This document shows, in pieces, positions 22,050-30,333 of a stretch of 34,661 nucleotides of DNA. Each line of letters begins with the position of its first letter. Positions within the stretch are counted from its first letter, which is position 1. The translations under genes and the position numbers were made by a program. This stretch comes from a virus. The DNA is taken from IMG/VR virus record IMGVR_UViG_3300013188_000003, positions 1-34,661 of that record; one strand, 5' to 3'. The notes beneath the pieces are model-generated. The model was not told the DNA's origin. It was given only the letters and a program-made list of their open reading frames with translations, and ran no database searches.

Positions 22050-23785
22050 TATACGACTCCCATTTTGCCTTGATTATTCATGGCATTGTTTATGATTGAT
22101 GTTATTAATCCTTTTCTTGATGCTAATAACTGGTCAAATCCAGCAGCATCTACTGTTGATATATTGAAGTTTACTGTAGCACCCATGCTTTGACCTTTAG
22201 TGTGGTCAATAACAGTTTCATTTGGATGAACCATAGCTAATTTACCACCACGACCATCTAAACCACCTGCTCTTGCTCCCATACCTGTATAACCACCACC
22301 TTCAAAATTTTGAAATCCATCAACAGCACTACCAACATTAGCTAATGTATCACCTATATTGCCACCACCAATAAAAGCTCTAAAAGGGTCAACAATTTTA
22401 GCTATAACTAATTGTTGAATTGCTACTCTTATTAATTGTTCTACAACATAATCTGCAAAATCTTTAAATGCTAATTTTCCAGTCTTTATACCCTCAACTA
22501 TTGAATCCTCAAATTTTTTCATTGAATTAACTGCTATTGAATCTAAAGACTTTCCAACTTCATCTAAAGAATTTTTATATGCAGTTAATGGATTCATTGC
22601 ATCAAACATAGCATCAGCAGATGCTTTAGTTCCATTAGTTAGTTTATTAGTAGAATCAATTAAATCATCTTCTGTAATTTTTAAATCAAGCAATCCATTA
22701 GCTAATGCATAAGCCTTATCTCTAAACTCAGTATTACCCTCAATTAATTCATTTGTTTTTATAGCAAGTTTTGCTTGTGCTTGAATCAAACCTATTTCCA
22801 TTGCTGTTGCTACAGCTTTTGTTGCAGGTAAAAGGTCTATTATTTTTTGTGCAAAATTAGCAAACTTTAAAGTCATGTTAGGCAATAAAGTGTCTAAATT
22901 TACTGATAAGGTTGCTAATGATAATTGAAATTCTCCTAATGCTTTTATTGCAGAAGCAACTCCTTCTATAACTGCATTAGCAATATTCATACCCAATTTA
23001 TCAAAACCACCAGCAGATTTTTGTATCTCTTCAAATCTTTCAGCTATCATTTTTTGCATTTTTTCTAATGCTGGTAAAAAAGCAGTTGTAATATTATCTC
23101 TAACAGCTTTTACTTGCATACCAAGTACACCAATAGCATCATTAAATGCTTCAGTTCTTCTAATAACTTTTGTTGATAATATAATCCCTAAATCTTCTGC
23201 TCTTTGTATAAATCCATCTAAACCTCTTTCAGATAAATCTTCTATAGCACTAGTAAGTAATATACCCTGTCTACCAAATAAATTTGCTAAAGCTGTAGCC
23301 TTTTCAGTTTGTGAGCCTAGCTTTGAAATACCATCTGCTGTTTCAGCTAATATTTGGTCTGTAGTTTTATAATTACCAGCAGCATCTACTAATTCAACAT
23401 TAATAGCTCTAAATATATCTTGTTGTGTCTTTAATCCTCTTTGAGCATCACCGACACTTCTTGCAAATTTTTCTAATGCTTTATTAGCACCCTCTATATT
23501 TGTTCCTGATTCTCTAGCAGCTAAATGGAATGCTTGTATAGTTGAAGTTGCAATACCAGTTCTTGTTGCTGTCTTGCCAATAGCATCAATAAAATCAAAA
23601 GATTTTTTAACAAGTATAGTTAAAGCACCTGCTGTAGCTGTTGCAGCTAAACCAACACCTGCTACACCTTTAGATGCTGTTGCAGCAGCTCCACCAACAG
23701 TTTTTAATCCTTTGGTAACTTTATCAAAAGCTGCCTTAGTCTTATCTACTGCTGTTAATTCAAACTTTACCTTTTTATTTGCCAT
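22049..23785 (-). CDS. Tape measure protein
   Basis: A 578-aa protein. The N-terminus (KVKFELTAVDKTKAAFDKVT then KGLKTVGGAAATASKGVAGV) and ATRTGIATSTIQAFHLAARE are typical of phage tail length tape measure proteins; hydrophobic stretches near 40-60 and 270-340 and a conserved KLAFKDFADYVVEQLIRVAI region near 445 follow. C-terminus has GGYTGMGARAGGLDGRGGKL, a lambda-H-like motif. It is short for the family, so the tail should be short to medium (roughly 80-90 nm by the usual 1.5 angstrom per residue rule). ATG lies 4 codons before the end of the frameshifted chaperone. Confidence 0.9.
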   Translation of the reverse strand: MANKKVKFELTAVDKTKAAFDKVTKGLKTVGGAAATASKGVAGVGLAATATAGALTILVKKSFDFIDAIGKTATRTGIATSTIQAFHLAARESGTNIEGANKALEKFARSVGDAQRGLKTQQDIFRAINVELVDAAGNYKTTDQILAETADGISKLGSQTEKATALANLFGRQGILLTSAIEDLSERGLDGFIQRAEDLGIILSTKVIRRTEAFNDAIGVLGMQVKAVRDNITTAFLPALEKMQKMIAERFEEIQKSAGGFDKLGMNIANAVIEGVASAIKALGEFQLSLATLSVNLDTLLPNMTLKFANFAQKIIDLLPATKAVATAMEIGLIQAQAKLAIKTNELIEGNTEFRDKAYALANGLLDLKITEDDLIDSTNKLTNGTKASADAMFDAMNPLTAYKNSLDEVGKSLDSIAVNSMKKFEDSIVEGIKTGKLAFKDFADYVVEQLIRVAIQQLVIAKIVDPFRAFIGGGNIGDTLANVGSAVDGFQNFEGGGYTGMGARAGGLDGRGGKLAMVHPNETVIDHTKGQSMGATVNFNISTVDAAGFDQLLASRKGLITSIINNAMNNQGKMGVV

Positions 23786-23927
23786 TGTTTCGTTTCTCTT
23801 CAGCTAACTCTAAGTAAGCTATCCATCCTTGATATTCTTGGACGCTAATTTGTTGAATCTCTTGTAAGGTTTTACCAAGTTTTTCAGCTAGTGCGTATTG
23901 CACATATAAATTAGAGTCCTTTATTAG
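23775..23927 (-). CDS. Tail assembly chaperone T-domain, expressed by -1 frameshift
   Basis: After the slippery site the -1 frame runs LIKDSNLYVQYALAEKLGKT, then LQEIQQISVQEYQGWIAYLE and LAEEKRNNGK, ending at TAA 23775-23777, just inside the tape measure gene. It has no start codon of its own. The L..S.....Y.LA.KLGKT..E......EY.GW.AY.. pattern is that of lambda gpGT T-domains in many siphophages. The fused product would be about 161 aa and would recruit tail tube subunits to the tape measure. Confidence 0.8.
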   Translation of the reverse strand, partial: LIKDSNLYVQYALAEKLGKTLQEIQQISVQEYQGWIAYLELAEEKRNNGK

Positions 23928-24259
23928 TTTTTTTTCGTGTCCTCAATAGGTTCTTGACCCATAATTTGAGTCGCTACGCTAACTAATATCTCTCTATCAA
24001 CACTGTTTAATAAAGCATTTTTATCTGCTAAATCAAATAGTTTATCTCCATTTTCATCTAGTGCTTTGTAAATAAGAACATAAGCCATCATCGTTAAATC
24101 ATCTTCTTTACTCATTTTATAGAGCTTAGAAGTTTCAGCTAACGTCAATGGCTTACTGTATATTTTAAGAGGTTTATTCTCATCACCCCATTCAGGCACT
24201 TCGATTACTTTTACATCTTGCTCTGCAAAATGTTTCTTTGCGTTATCTATTGCTGACAT
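23924..24259 (-). CDS. Tail assembly chaperone (lambda G-like)
   Basis: A 111-aa acidic protein: VKVIEVPEWGDENKPLKIYS, then KPLTLAETSKLYKMSKEDDL and a helical LFDLADKNALLNSVDREILV end. This is the usual siphophage G-type chaperone located between the tail tube and tape measure genes. Its final codons ACG AAA AAA AAC TAA contain the frameshift site that yields the longer GT product. Both proteins coat the tape measure during tail assembly and are absent from virions. Confidence 0.85.
   Translation of the reverse strand: MSAIDNAKKHFAEQDVKVIEVPEWGDENKPLKIYSKPLTLAETSKLYKMSKEDDLTMMAYVLIYKALDENGDKLFDLADKNALLNSVDREILVSVATQIMGQEPIEDTKKN
23927..23933 (-). promoter_or_regulatory. Slippery heptamer A AAA AAC for -1 ribosomal frameshift
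   Basis: The minus strand reads ACG AAA AAA AAC TAA TAA; the in-register heptamer A AAA AAC is a canonical X XXY YYZ slip site and the zero-frame stop follows at once. A -1 slip opens the 50-codon T-domain frame. Location between G-like chaperone and tape measure matches the classic lambda arrangement. Confidence 0.85.
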
Positions 24260-24263
24260 TGTC

Positions 24264-24653
24264 TTATACTGTTGTTGATGTTAATGCACCAGTACCTTGT
24301 ACTGAAATACTAGCTTCAACCAATCCATCAAATGATGCACTTCTTGAAACACCAGTAACAATAGCTGAACCAGTATAATAAGTATCACCTGATGTATCTC
24401 CTTCAGGATATACATTAAGAGTTACTTCTGAGCCAATAGTTAAAGCACCTTGACCACTAGTATCAGTCTCATCCCAAAATACATCTAAACTTCCTGAGAA
24501 AGAAGTCAATGATGATTTATACGTTCTAGCAGAATCACCCATTGAAGTATCTTCTAAAGTATCAGCAGATTCTTCAATAGAATAAGACCTAATTTCAGCT
24601 ACAGCATTAGAACCGACTTTTACAGTTCCTTCACTTCCTTTATGTGTTGCCAT
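24264..24653 (-). CDS. Major tail tube protein
   Basis: A 129-aa beta-rich protein, AGGTAGAAA before ATG 24653. THKGSEGTVKVGSNAVAEIR then SYSIEESADTLEDTSMGDSA and YPEGDTSGDTYYTGSAIVTG are typical of lambda gpV-like tail tube subunits of marine siphophages. Length matches the tube domain without an added Ig-like domain. It assembles as stacked hexamers around the tape measure. Placed directly upstream of the chaperone pair, as expected. Confidence 0.88.
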   Translation of the reverse strand: MATHKGSEGTVKVGSNAVAEIRSYSIEESADTLEDTSMGDSARTYKSSLTSFSGSLDVFWDETDTSGQGALTIGSEVTLNVYPEGDTSGDTYYTGSAIVTGVSRSASFDGLVEASISVQGTGALTSTTV

Positions 24654-24807
24654 TTTCTACCTCGTCTTTCGACTTTTTCTTAGAAGAAGATTTAATTTTA
24701 TCTTGCGAATGGACTGCTTCCTCTTTCCAACCCATATTCAATAAAGACTCAACCTTAGAAGGATGAGCTTTTATAGAAACTTTGCCATCAGGACTAATCA
24801 TTTTCAT
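24640..24807 (-). CDS. Hypothetical small protein (55 aa)
   Basis: ATG 24807 has GGAGACAATT upstream; ends TAA at 24640, overlapping the tail tube gene by 14 bases. Product MKMISPDGKVSIKAHPSKVE then SLLNMGWKEEAVHSQDKIKS and a Ser/Lys-rich end. The first part (M.SP.GK...HPSKVE.LL..GW) resembles small proteins near head-tail genes in related phages; the family is reminiscent of the head-tail region protein at 26012. Function unknown. Confidence 0.65.
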   Translation of the reverse strand: MKMISPDGKVSIKAHPSKVESLLNMGWKEEAVHSQDKIKSSSKKKSKDEVENGNT

Positions 24808-24816
24808 AATTGTCTC

Positions 24817-25257
24817 CTATACTGCTACATCAGGATTAGTTTCCTGAACATAGTAATTTGTTAAAAAGGTTAAACTCACATATCCTAGTGGTTTTTCACC
24901 TTCACCATTAAACTCTATTTCTGTTGATTCTAAATAACAGTCTTTAGCTAATCCATCTAAAGTTCTATCTGCTGCTATTGCTTCTTCAACTTCTTTTGAT
25001 ATTGTATCAATAGTATCATCAAAGTCACTAGTAGCTTTTGCATATCCTTCTACTACTACTGATAATTCTCTACTCATAACCCTATCAGTACCTATAACTA
25101 TTGGTTCAGAAGTTTCTGACTTAGTATAGATAACTAATGCTGGTACTGTTTCTAATGGATAAACCCTTGACTCATAAACTCTTGAACCAGTCGTAGTTAA
25201 ACCAGTTAAAGTAGTTCCAAACTTTTCTCTTATTTGTTGTCTTATATGATTTGCCAT
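24817..25257 (-). CDS. Tail terminator, U-like
   Basis: A 146-aa protein: MANHIRQQIREKFGTTLTGL, VYPLETVPALVIYTKSETSE, SRELSVVVEGYAKATSDFDD, TISKEVEEAIAADRTLDGLA and YLESTEIEFNGEGEKPLGYV. This order matches lambda gpU-type tail terminators, which cap the tail tube and join it to the head. Position between the FII-like genes and the tail tube supports the call. Notably no gpZ homologue separates it from FII here. Confidence 0.78.
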   Translation of the reverse strand: MANHIRQQIREKFGTTLTGLTTTGSRVYESRVYPLETVPALVIYTKSETSEPIVIGTDRVMSRELSVVVEGYAKATSDFDDTIDTISKEVEEAIAADRTLDGLAKDCYLESTEIEFNGEGEKPLGYVSLTFLTNYYVQETNPDVAV

Positions 25258-25607
25258 TATATTTCCTCTAACATTAATGCACTGAAACCTGTTCTATCTG
25301 CTTGTATATTAACAACAGTATAACTTTGTGCTGCTTTGAGTATATTACCATTTGTATCTTTTATTGCAGATACATCTAATCTATTTCCAAATGCAATATT
25401 TGGTACATCTATAGTTCTGCAATAGGCTATTGGTTTTAATGCTTCTACACCAATGCCTTCTTCTTGTTCTACATATTCATTATTTAAAATAATATTAATT
25501 GTTGTAGAAGTACCTGAATTTGTATAAACAGCAGAAACCCCATGACCAAAATTAATATCTAAATATCCAGCCATATCTAATTCAGTTTCTAATCTAAATT
25601 GAGACAT
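25257..25607 (-). CDS. Head-tail joining protein FII-like, second copy
   Basis: A 116-aa protein homologous to the one encoded just upstream (25607-26008): shared DxxxYxDxxxGHGVxA, INII...EY, the DVP.I...(D/N).L.V.AI block, GN(V/I)LK and TG..(S/A)L.LEE. The family fold is that of lambda FII/phage attachment proteins, which stopper the portal and bind the tail. It lacks a roughly 25-residue insertion present in the first copy. The two ATGs sit in TAATG overlaps. Which copy makes the joint, or whether both do, cannot be told. Confidence 0.65.
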   Translation of the reverse strand: MSQFRLETELDMAGYLDINFGHGVSAVYTNSGTSTTINIILNNEYVEQEEGIGVEALKPIAYCRTIDVPNIAFGNRLDVSAIKDTNGNILKAAQSYTVVNIQADRTGFSALMLEEI

Positions 25608-26008
25608 TATTCTTCCTCTAACACCAAAGAAACTAAACCTGTATTATCAGGTTCAACTGTTTTAACAACAAATGTAGTTGTTGGTTTTAAAACATTACCT
25701 TTATCAGTTGTTATTGCATCAACTCTTAATTTATCTTGTTGAGATATATAAGGTACATCAGATGCTTTAACTATTGCTCTTGGTTGATAACCAGCAACAG
25801 GAACAGTACCACCTTCTATATTGAAATATTCTTGGTCAATGATGATATTAATATTTTTAGAGAATCCTGAATCAATATCAAAAAGGGTATCTATTAATGG
25901 GAAGTCATCCCATAAAGATTGTTGGACTTCAAAGAAAGTGGCAGTAACACCATGACCTGTTGTTGTATCAACATAGGCGTTAAAATCTAATGCACTCTCT
26001 AAAGGCAT
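25607..26008 (-). CDS. Head-tail joining protein FII-like, first copy
   Basis: A 133-aa protein: LDFNAYVDTTTGHGVTATFF, an insertion with SLWDDFPLIDTLFDIDSGFS, then NINIIIDQEYFNIEGGTVPV and NTGLVSLVLEEE. GHGV(T/S)A with the Phage_attach/FII-like layout supports a head-tail joining role. By eye about a third to two fifths identical to the next gene. The tandem pair follows the small gene after the capsid, as FII does in lambda. Confidence 0.65.
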   Translation of the reverse strand: MPLESALDFNAYVDTTTGHGVTATFFEVQQSLWDDFPLIDTLFDIDSGFSKNINIIIDQEYFNIEGGTVPVAGYQPRAIVKASDVPYISQQDKLRVDAITTDKGNVLKPTTTFVVKTVEPDNTGLVSLVLEEE

Positions 26009-26011
26009 GAT

Positions 26012-26227
26012 TTATTTTTTAGCTCTAGTCTTAGGAGCTTTTACTTTTGAAGTTTCTAAACCTACGCTTCTATCTTGTTTTTCAGCTTTAGGCTTACCTA
26101 CATGAACTTCAGCTTTACCATATCCACATAAAGCATGACCTTCATGTTCAGGTAATTCAACTATATCGCCAGCATGAACTTTAGAACCACCAGCCATTGT
26201 ATCTGTTAATATTTTGTATTTTTTCAT
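26012..26227 (-). CDS. Hypothetical head-region protein (71 aa)
   Basis: Start set at ATG 26227 (MKKYKILTDTMAGGSKVHAG), which follows a GGGGGTA hairpin; a longer frame to 26269 would translate through that hairpin. The body DIVELPEHEGHALCGYGKAE looks like a small SH3-like beta domain, then a Lys/Pro-rich tail (KAPKTRAKK). Related small proteins often sit after capsid genes in siphophages and may correspond to FI-like or decoration/packaging helpers; I cannot assign it. Confidence 0.65.
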   Translation of the reverse strand: MKKYKILTDTMAGGSKVHAGDIVELPEHEGHALCGYGKAEVHVGKPKAEKQDRSVGLETSKVKAPKTRAKK

Positions 26228-26236
26228 ATTTAAGTT

Positions 26237-26254
26237 GGGGGTATTGCTACCCCC
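26237..26254 (-). other. GC hairpin with GCAA tetraloop after the capsid gene
   Basis: The minus strand forms GGGGGTA-GCAA-TACCCCC, a perfect 7-bp stem with a GNRA tetraloop, 22 bases past the capsid stop and 9 bases before the next ATG. It is not followed by a U-run, so it is not a standard terminator. It may protect the 3' end of capsid mRNA after processing, attenuate downstream genes, or tune translation of the next gene. Confidence 0.7.
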
Positions 26255-26276
26255 ATTCCATTTAAGCATCAGTTAA

Positions 26277-28844
26277 TTAGTCGCTTGATTTACAGAAAGA
26301 AACTGCGTGTCTTACAGCAACATCAACAGTTTGTAGAGCAACAATTCTTACTCCACCTGAAGTTGATAATGCATAAGGGTCAACAGTAATATCTAGTCCA
26401 CCATACATACCAATTAATAAGTCTGCAAAGTTACCAAAGTAGAAATCACCACTTGTTACTTGATTACTTCTAACAACATTATAACCATTCATAGTGTTAT
26501 CAGGAGAAACAACAAACTGAGCAGTATTAGTTGCTTTTTCAGTTGTTTTCAAAGTACCAAAGTCAGCAGGTCTACAGATATAAGCTAAAGAACCAGTTAA
26601 AGCATTGTCATTAGCAACAGCACTTTCCATAGCTACAATTTCAGCCCATGTTGGGTTAGCAGCAGCAAATGTAGTAGTGTTAATACCTGAAGTATTAGCA
26701 ATACCTGTTGGCTGACCACTTGAACCTGAACCAGCTAAAGCACCTAAGTCAATTGCAGTAGCGATTGATTTTGTTAGGTCATCTCTGATTAAGTTCTCAA
26801 CATCTAATGAAGATTGTTGTAATAAGAGTCTTGTTGCATCAGTGAAAGCACCGATTACTTTAGGAGACATTGTTACTGAACCTGAAGTAAATTCTGATTC
26901 AGAAGCAGCAGTTCCTTCTGTAGCAATCCAGCCAGCAGATGAAGCAGCAGTTTTCTTAGGAATAACTACGTTCCCTTGAAGACCTCTAAGCATAGTAGCT
27001 CCAGCTTGCATTACTGAAGATTCATTTCTTAATACATCAATAAAATCTCCACCTCTGTAATCTTCACTTATTAGTGTTGAATCATCAGAAGAGTTGATGT
27101 CTCTTTTACCCCAAGTTCTTAGGACTTCAGCAGGCAACATGATACCTTGAGCATCTTTACCATACTGTCTTGCAGCTTCAGCAGAACATTCAAATTCAAA
27201 TTCTGCATCTTTCTGTGCTTGTCTGTCAGATGGGTTAGCCATAGCTCTAATAGCTTTTACTAGACTGAACTCTCTAACTTCTTCTTTAGTCATGCCAATT
27301 TCTGAAGGAGTTTCTAAAGGAGTATTGTTAGAAATATTTTCTAATAAAATTCCTCTAAATTCTGCAACAGAGATACCATCACTAATCGCTTTGTCAGCTA
27401 AATCTCTTTTGTTGTGCTTAACAGCTAAATCAATGATTTCTTTTGAATTTCTTTTAAATTCAGCTTTAGCATCTTCAACAGTTTGAGCTCTAACTTCGTC
27501 AAGATTAATATCTTGTTTCTTTTCATTTTCCATTAGTTTTACCTCAATGTTATTATTTTGTTTATCTTTACTACGACCAACTCCAACAAGTCTTGACTGG
27601 TCAGCAGGGACAGATACAGAAGATACTTCCATAGGAGTCCACTGAGCTTTATAGTAAGTCTCATCTTTGTGTTCATAGCGTTCTAATTTATCGATTCGAT
27701 ATCCAACAGATATATTCATACGAATACCATCTTTTACGTCTTCAAATACTTCACGAGCTAAAGCAGATTTTCCAAATCTAACTACAGCAGTTGTCCTCTT
27801 TGCTGTCTCATCTAATTTGAATTCTTCGATTACACCAATTTGCTTAGTCATATCATGGTCAAGCAATAATGGTGCTCTTCCTGAATTTATAAACTCCATG
27901 TTTATATCTCCAGCAGAATGTCCTAGCACTTCCATGCCAAAACTTCTTTCAACAGGTTCTTCAGAAGAAACACCTACACGAACCATTCTCTTTTCTTCAT
28001 CAATATGAGAATCTCTAAATAAATCAATAGTTCTATATTTCATAGGCATATCAATTACTTTTCTTTCCTCATCTTCATGTTCCATAGATACTTCGTCTAG
28101 CATTTCTACTTCTTCACCTTCTTGTTCATCCTCGTGGTGCTTTGAGAACTCAATAATTACAGAATCATCAGTCTCATTCACGTTGAGGATATGTCTATCT
28201 TCTTTATTCATAGATTTCTCCTCTTTATTTGTTGATAAAGGATGTTTTTCCAATTCGTTAGAATTGAAATCGTTAAAATCCCTAATGGGATTAATCTTTC
28301 TTAAAGTGCTAAATTTATGTCCTACTTCAATATCAGTAGGTTCACCACTTCTATAAACTTGTATTAATGCAGCAGGGTCATCCTCAGTTCCAGTAATAGT
28401 TAATTCACTATTTGGAATATTAATTGACCCATCTCTTTCTATTTTTATTATCTTACCTCTAGCTCTGCCACCAGCACTATTCCAACTTACAAAATCACCA
28501 ATCTTTAATTCATCAGGCATAGCTCTTTCTTCTTCTTTTTTCATTTGGTTGACTTTTGTTGTTGACCATTTATAGCCAGCATCTCCACCCCATAATGCCC
28601 AAGCTATTCTACCATTAGAAGGATAACCTTCTTCACCAGCATTAAAACCTTCTGCTTGTTTGTCTACTTCATGTCTTGAAAAGAAGCTAAACATTCTTTT
28701 GATAGTTTCATCAGATAGGTTTTCACCAGCCACTATTTGTCTTGCTCTTACAGCACCAACTCTAGTACCACCACGACCAAACTCTTCTCTCCAGTCCAAA
28801 CCCTTTTGAGCTTCAACTTTCATGCCTTCAGTTGGTCTAGCCAT
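26277..28844 (-). CDS. Fused prohead protease and major capsid protein with extra N-terminal domains
   Basis: An 855-aa fusion. The ATG at 28844 (MARPTEGMKV) with GAGGAAGACG upstream overlaps the portal end by 8 bases. Residues 5-105 carry an unassigned domain (GLDWREEFGRGGTRVGAVRA, FFSRHE, GRIAWALWGGDAG). Residues 110-180 resemble a DUF2945/HVA1 Tudor-like domain (GDFVSWNSAGG, DDPAALIQVY). Residues 265-425 are an HK97-type S78 protease with LLLDHD (His) and MNISVGY (Ser). Residues 430-545 are a charged, delta-like scaffold. The HK97-fold capsid spans about 580-855 (AGWIATEGTAASESEF, GQPTGIANTSGI). The protease should free the roughly 275-aa mature subunit. Confidence 0.88.
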   Translation of the reverse strand: MARPTEGMKVEAQKGLDWREEFGRGGTRVGAVRARQIVAGENLSDETIKRMFSFFSRHEVDKQAEGFNAGEEGYPSNGRIAWALWGGDAGYKWSTTKVNQMKKEEERAMPDELKIGDFVSWNSAGGRARGKIIKIERDGSINIPNSELTITGTEDDPAALIQVYRSGEPTDIEVGHKFSTLRKINPIRDFNDFNSNELEKHPLSTNKEEKSMNKEDRHILNVNETDDSVIIEFSKHHEDEQEGEEVEMLDEVSMEHEDEERKVIDMPMKYRTIDLFRDSHIDEEKRMVRVGVSSEEPVERSFGMEVLGHSAGDINMEFINSGRAPLLLDHDMTKQIGVIEEFKLDETAKRTTAVVRFGKSALAREVFEDVKDGIRMNISVGYRIDKLERYEHKDETYYKAQWTPMEVSSVSVPADQSRLVGVGRSKDKQNNNIEVKLMENEKKQDINLDEVRAQTVEDAKAEFKRNSKEIIDLAVKHNKRDLADKAISDGISVAEFRGILLENISNNTPLETPSEIGMTKEEVREFSLVKAIRAMANPSDRQAQKDAEFEFECSAEAARQYGKDAQGIMLPAEVLRTWGKRDINSSDDSTLISEDYRGGDFIDVLRNESSVMQAGATMLRGLQGNVVIPKKTAASSAGWIATEGTAASESEFTSGSVTMSPKVIGAFTDATRLLLQQSSLDVENLIRDDLTKSIATAIDLGALAGSGSSGQPTGIANTSGINTTTFAAANPTWAEIVAMESAVANDNALTGSLAYICRPADFGTLKTTEKATNTAQFVVSPDNTMNGYNVVRSNQVTSGDFYFGNFADLLIGMYGGLDITVDPYALSTSGGVRIVALQTVDVAVRHAVSFCKSSD

Positions 28845-30333
28845 CGTCTTCCTCTTCCCCACCTTGTATCTTAGCTTCTACAGGTAATTTTTGACCAAAT
28901 GGTTGATAAGCTAATTCAATATCATATTGTTTAGCTAGTTCTATTTCTTTTTGATGTTGTTCAAATAATTCCTCAGTATCTCTACCATAAGAAGCAGAAA
29001 TATCAGAATAGGTAAGTGTTCCATTTTGTAAACCTATTACATTAGCTTGCATTTCTTTTAATGGGTCAATCCAAGCAAAACTTCTTGGAATGTAATTTAC
29101 TGACCTAGCAAACTTATCATATTTACCCATTGGTAAATTAATATATCCAGTTGATATAGCCATCTCTAACCAAGATTGAAATACTGGATTTACAAAATGC
29201 TCAATTACAAATTGTTGATATATCTGATACATACTTCTGTCCTCGAGAGCACCTTGCCTGATACTTGAATAATTGACTGAGGTCAAATCGTTGGAAAGCG
29301 AGTGATATGAAATGTTTAAACCTGAAGCTATACTTCTAAGTACGCTTGTTGTAAAAGAATCAAAAGCAGATGTTGGATGCGTAGGGTCAAATGCTTTGAA
29401 GTCCATACCACTAGGTAATTGTTCAAATACACCAGCCTGAGCATTCATTGTTGGATTAAATGTATCTTCATATTCACCATCACCAACATAACCATCACCA
29501 TCAGGTGAAGTAAAGAAACCCATCTTAGATGCACCAACTCTAGCTGCAACTATCTCAGCTTCTAAATAACCATTTAACATTTTCACATTAGCCATAGCTG
29601 TAGCAACCAAAGAAACACCTCTAGTTTGTTCTGCTCTAGTAGGTAGGTAAGCATGGATAATCTCATCAGCAGGTACTCTAATGTGTTGTGCTTGACTTAA
29701 ATAAACTCTATCGTAAGGATGGTCTTTATATAAATGATAAGCAACTGGTCTGTCATACTTATCTACTTCAACACCCATTTTAACTTTGTTGCCAGTAGCT
29801 TTATAAACATCATTTTTATTTTCATCTAAATGGTCTGCTTCTAAAAACTGTAACTGGAAACCAAAAGGTGAATTGCTGTCTTTTATTTTCCTGATTAATA
29901 CTTCACCATCTCTACATAGTGATTCAACAAATATTTTTTGACAATCTAAGAATGATAATCTTCCATTAGTAGTACAACTTCCGACTTGACCCCATTCTCT
30001 CCAAGCACGTTCAATGAGCAGGTTAGCTCCAATGTCTAGTGAACCATTATCGTTCCTAGCCTTAGAGCTAACTCTTATGCCATGCTTACCGATAACATTA
30101 GATACCATCAGGTTTAAGTATCTAGCAATATAGCTATCGTTTCTTGCTAATTCTCTTGCTCTATCTCTTAGAATTCTTATGTTATCTTTTATTTCAGCAT
30201 CAGCACTTGTAGATGTGGTAACAAAATCTGCAAACAATCTTCCAGTGTTAGCTCCTGTATAGCTTCTTCTATATGCTTGTCTTTTCTTTTTCTTAGGTTC
30301 GTTAATACCTAATATTCTGTTATACCATGCCAT
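28837..30333 (-). CDS. Portal protein, lambda family
   Basis: A 498-aa portal: MAWYNRILGINEPKKKKRQA, then RRSYTGANTGRLFADFVTTS, RDRARELARNDSYIARYLNL, VIGKHGIRV, GEVLIRKI, LQFLEADHLDENKN and a C-terminal acidic tail. The R.RSR.L.RN.......L...V.G.GI pattern is that of lambda gpB-type portals (PF05136). The dodecameric ring forms the DNA channel and binds terminase and FII/W-like connectors. Starts in TAATG with the gpW-like gene. The gene overlaps the capsid fusion by 8 bases. Confidence 0.92.
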   Translation of the reverse strand: MAWYNRILGINEPKKKKRQAYRRSYTGANTGRLFADFVTTSTSADAEIKDNIRILRDRARELARNDSYIARYLNLMVSNVIGKHGIRVSSKARNDNGSLDIGANLLIERAWREWGQVGSCTTNGRLSFLDCQKIFVESLCRDGEVLIRKIKDSNSPFGFQLQFLEADHLDENKNDVYKATGNKVKMGVEVDKYDRPVAYHLYKDHPYDRVYLSQAQHIRVPADEIIHAYLPTRAEQTRGVSLVATAMANVKMLNGYLEAEIVAARVGASKMGFFTSPDGDGYVGDGEYEDTFNPTMNAQAGVFEQLPSGMDFKAFDPTHPTSAFDSFTTSVLRSIASGLNISYHSLSNDLTSVNYSSIRQGALEDRSMYQIYQQFVIEHFVNPVFQSWLEMAISTGYINLPMGKYDKFARSVNYIPRSFAWIDPLKEMQANVIGLQNGTLTYSDISASYGRDTEELFEQHQKEIELAKQYDIELAYQPFGQKLPVEAKIQGGEEEDDG

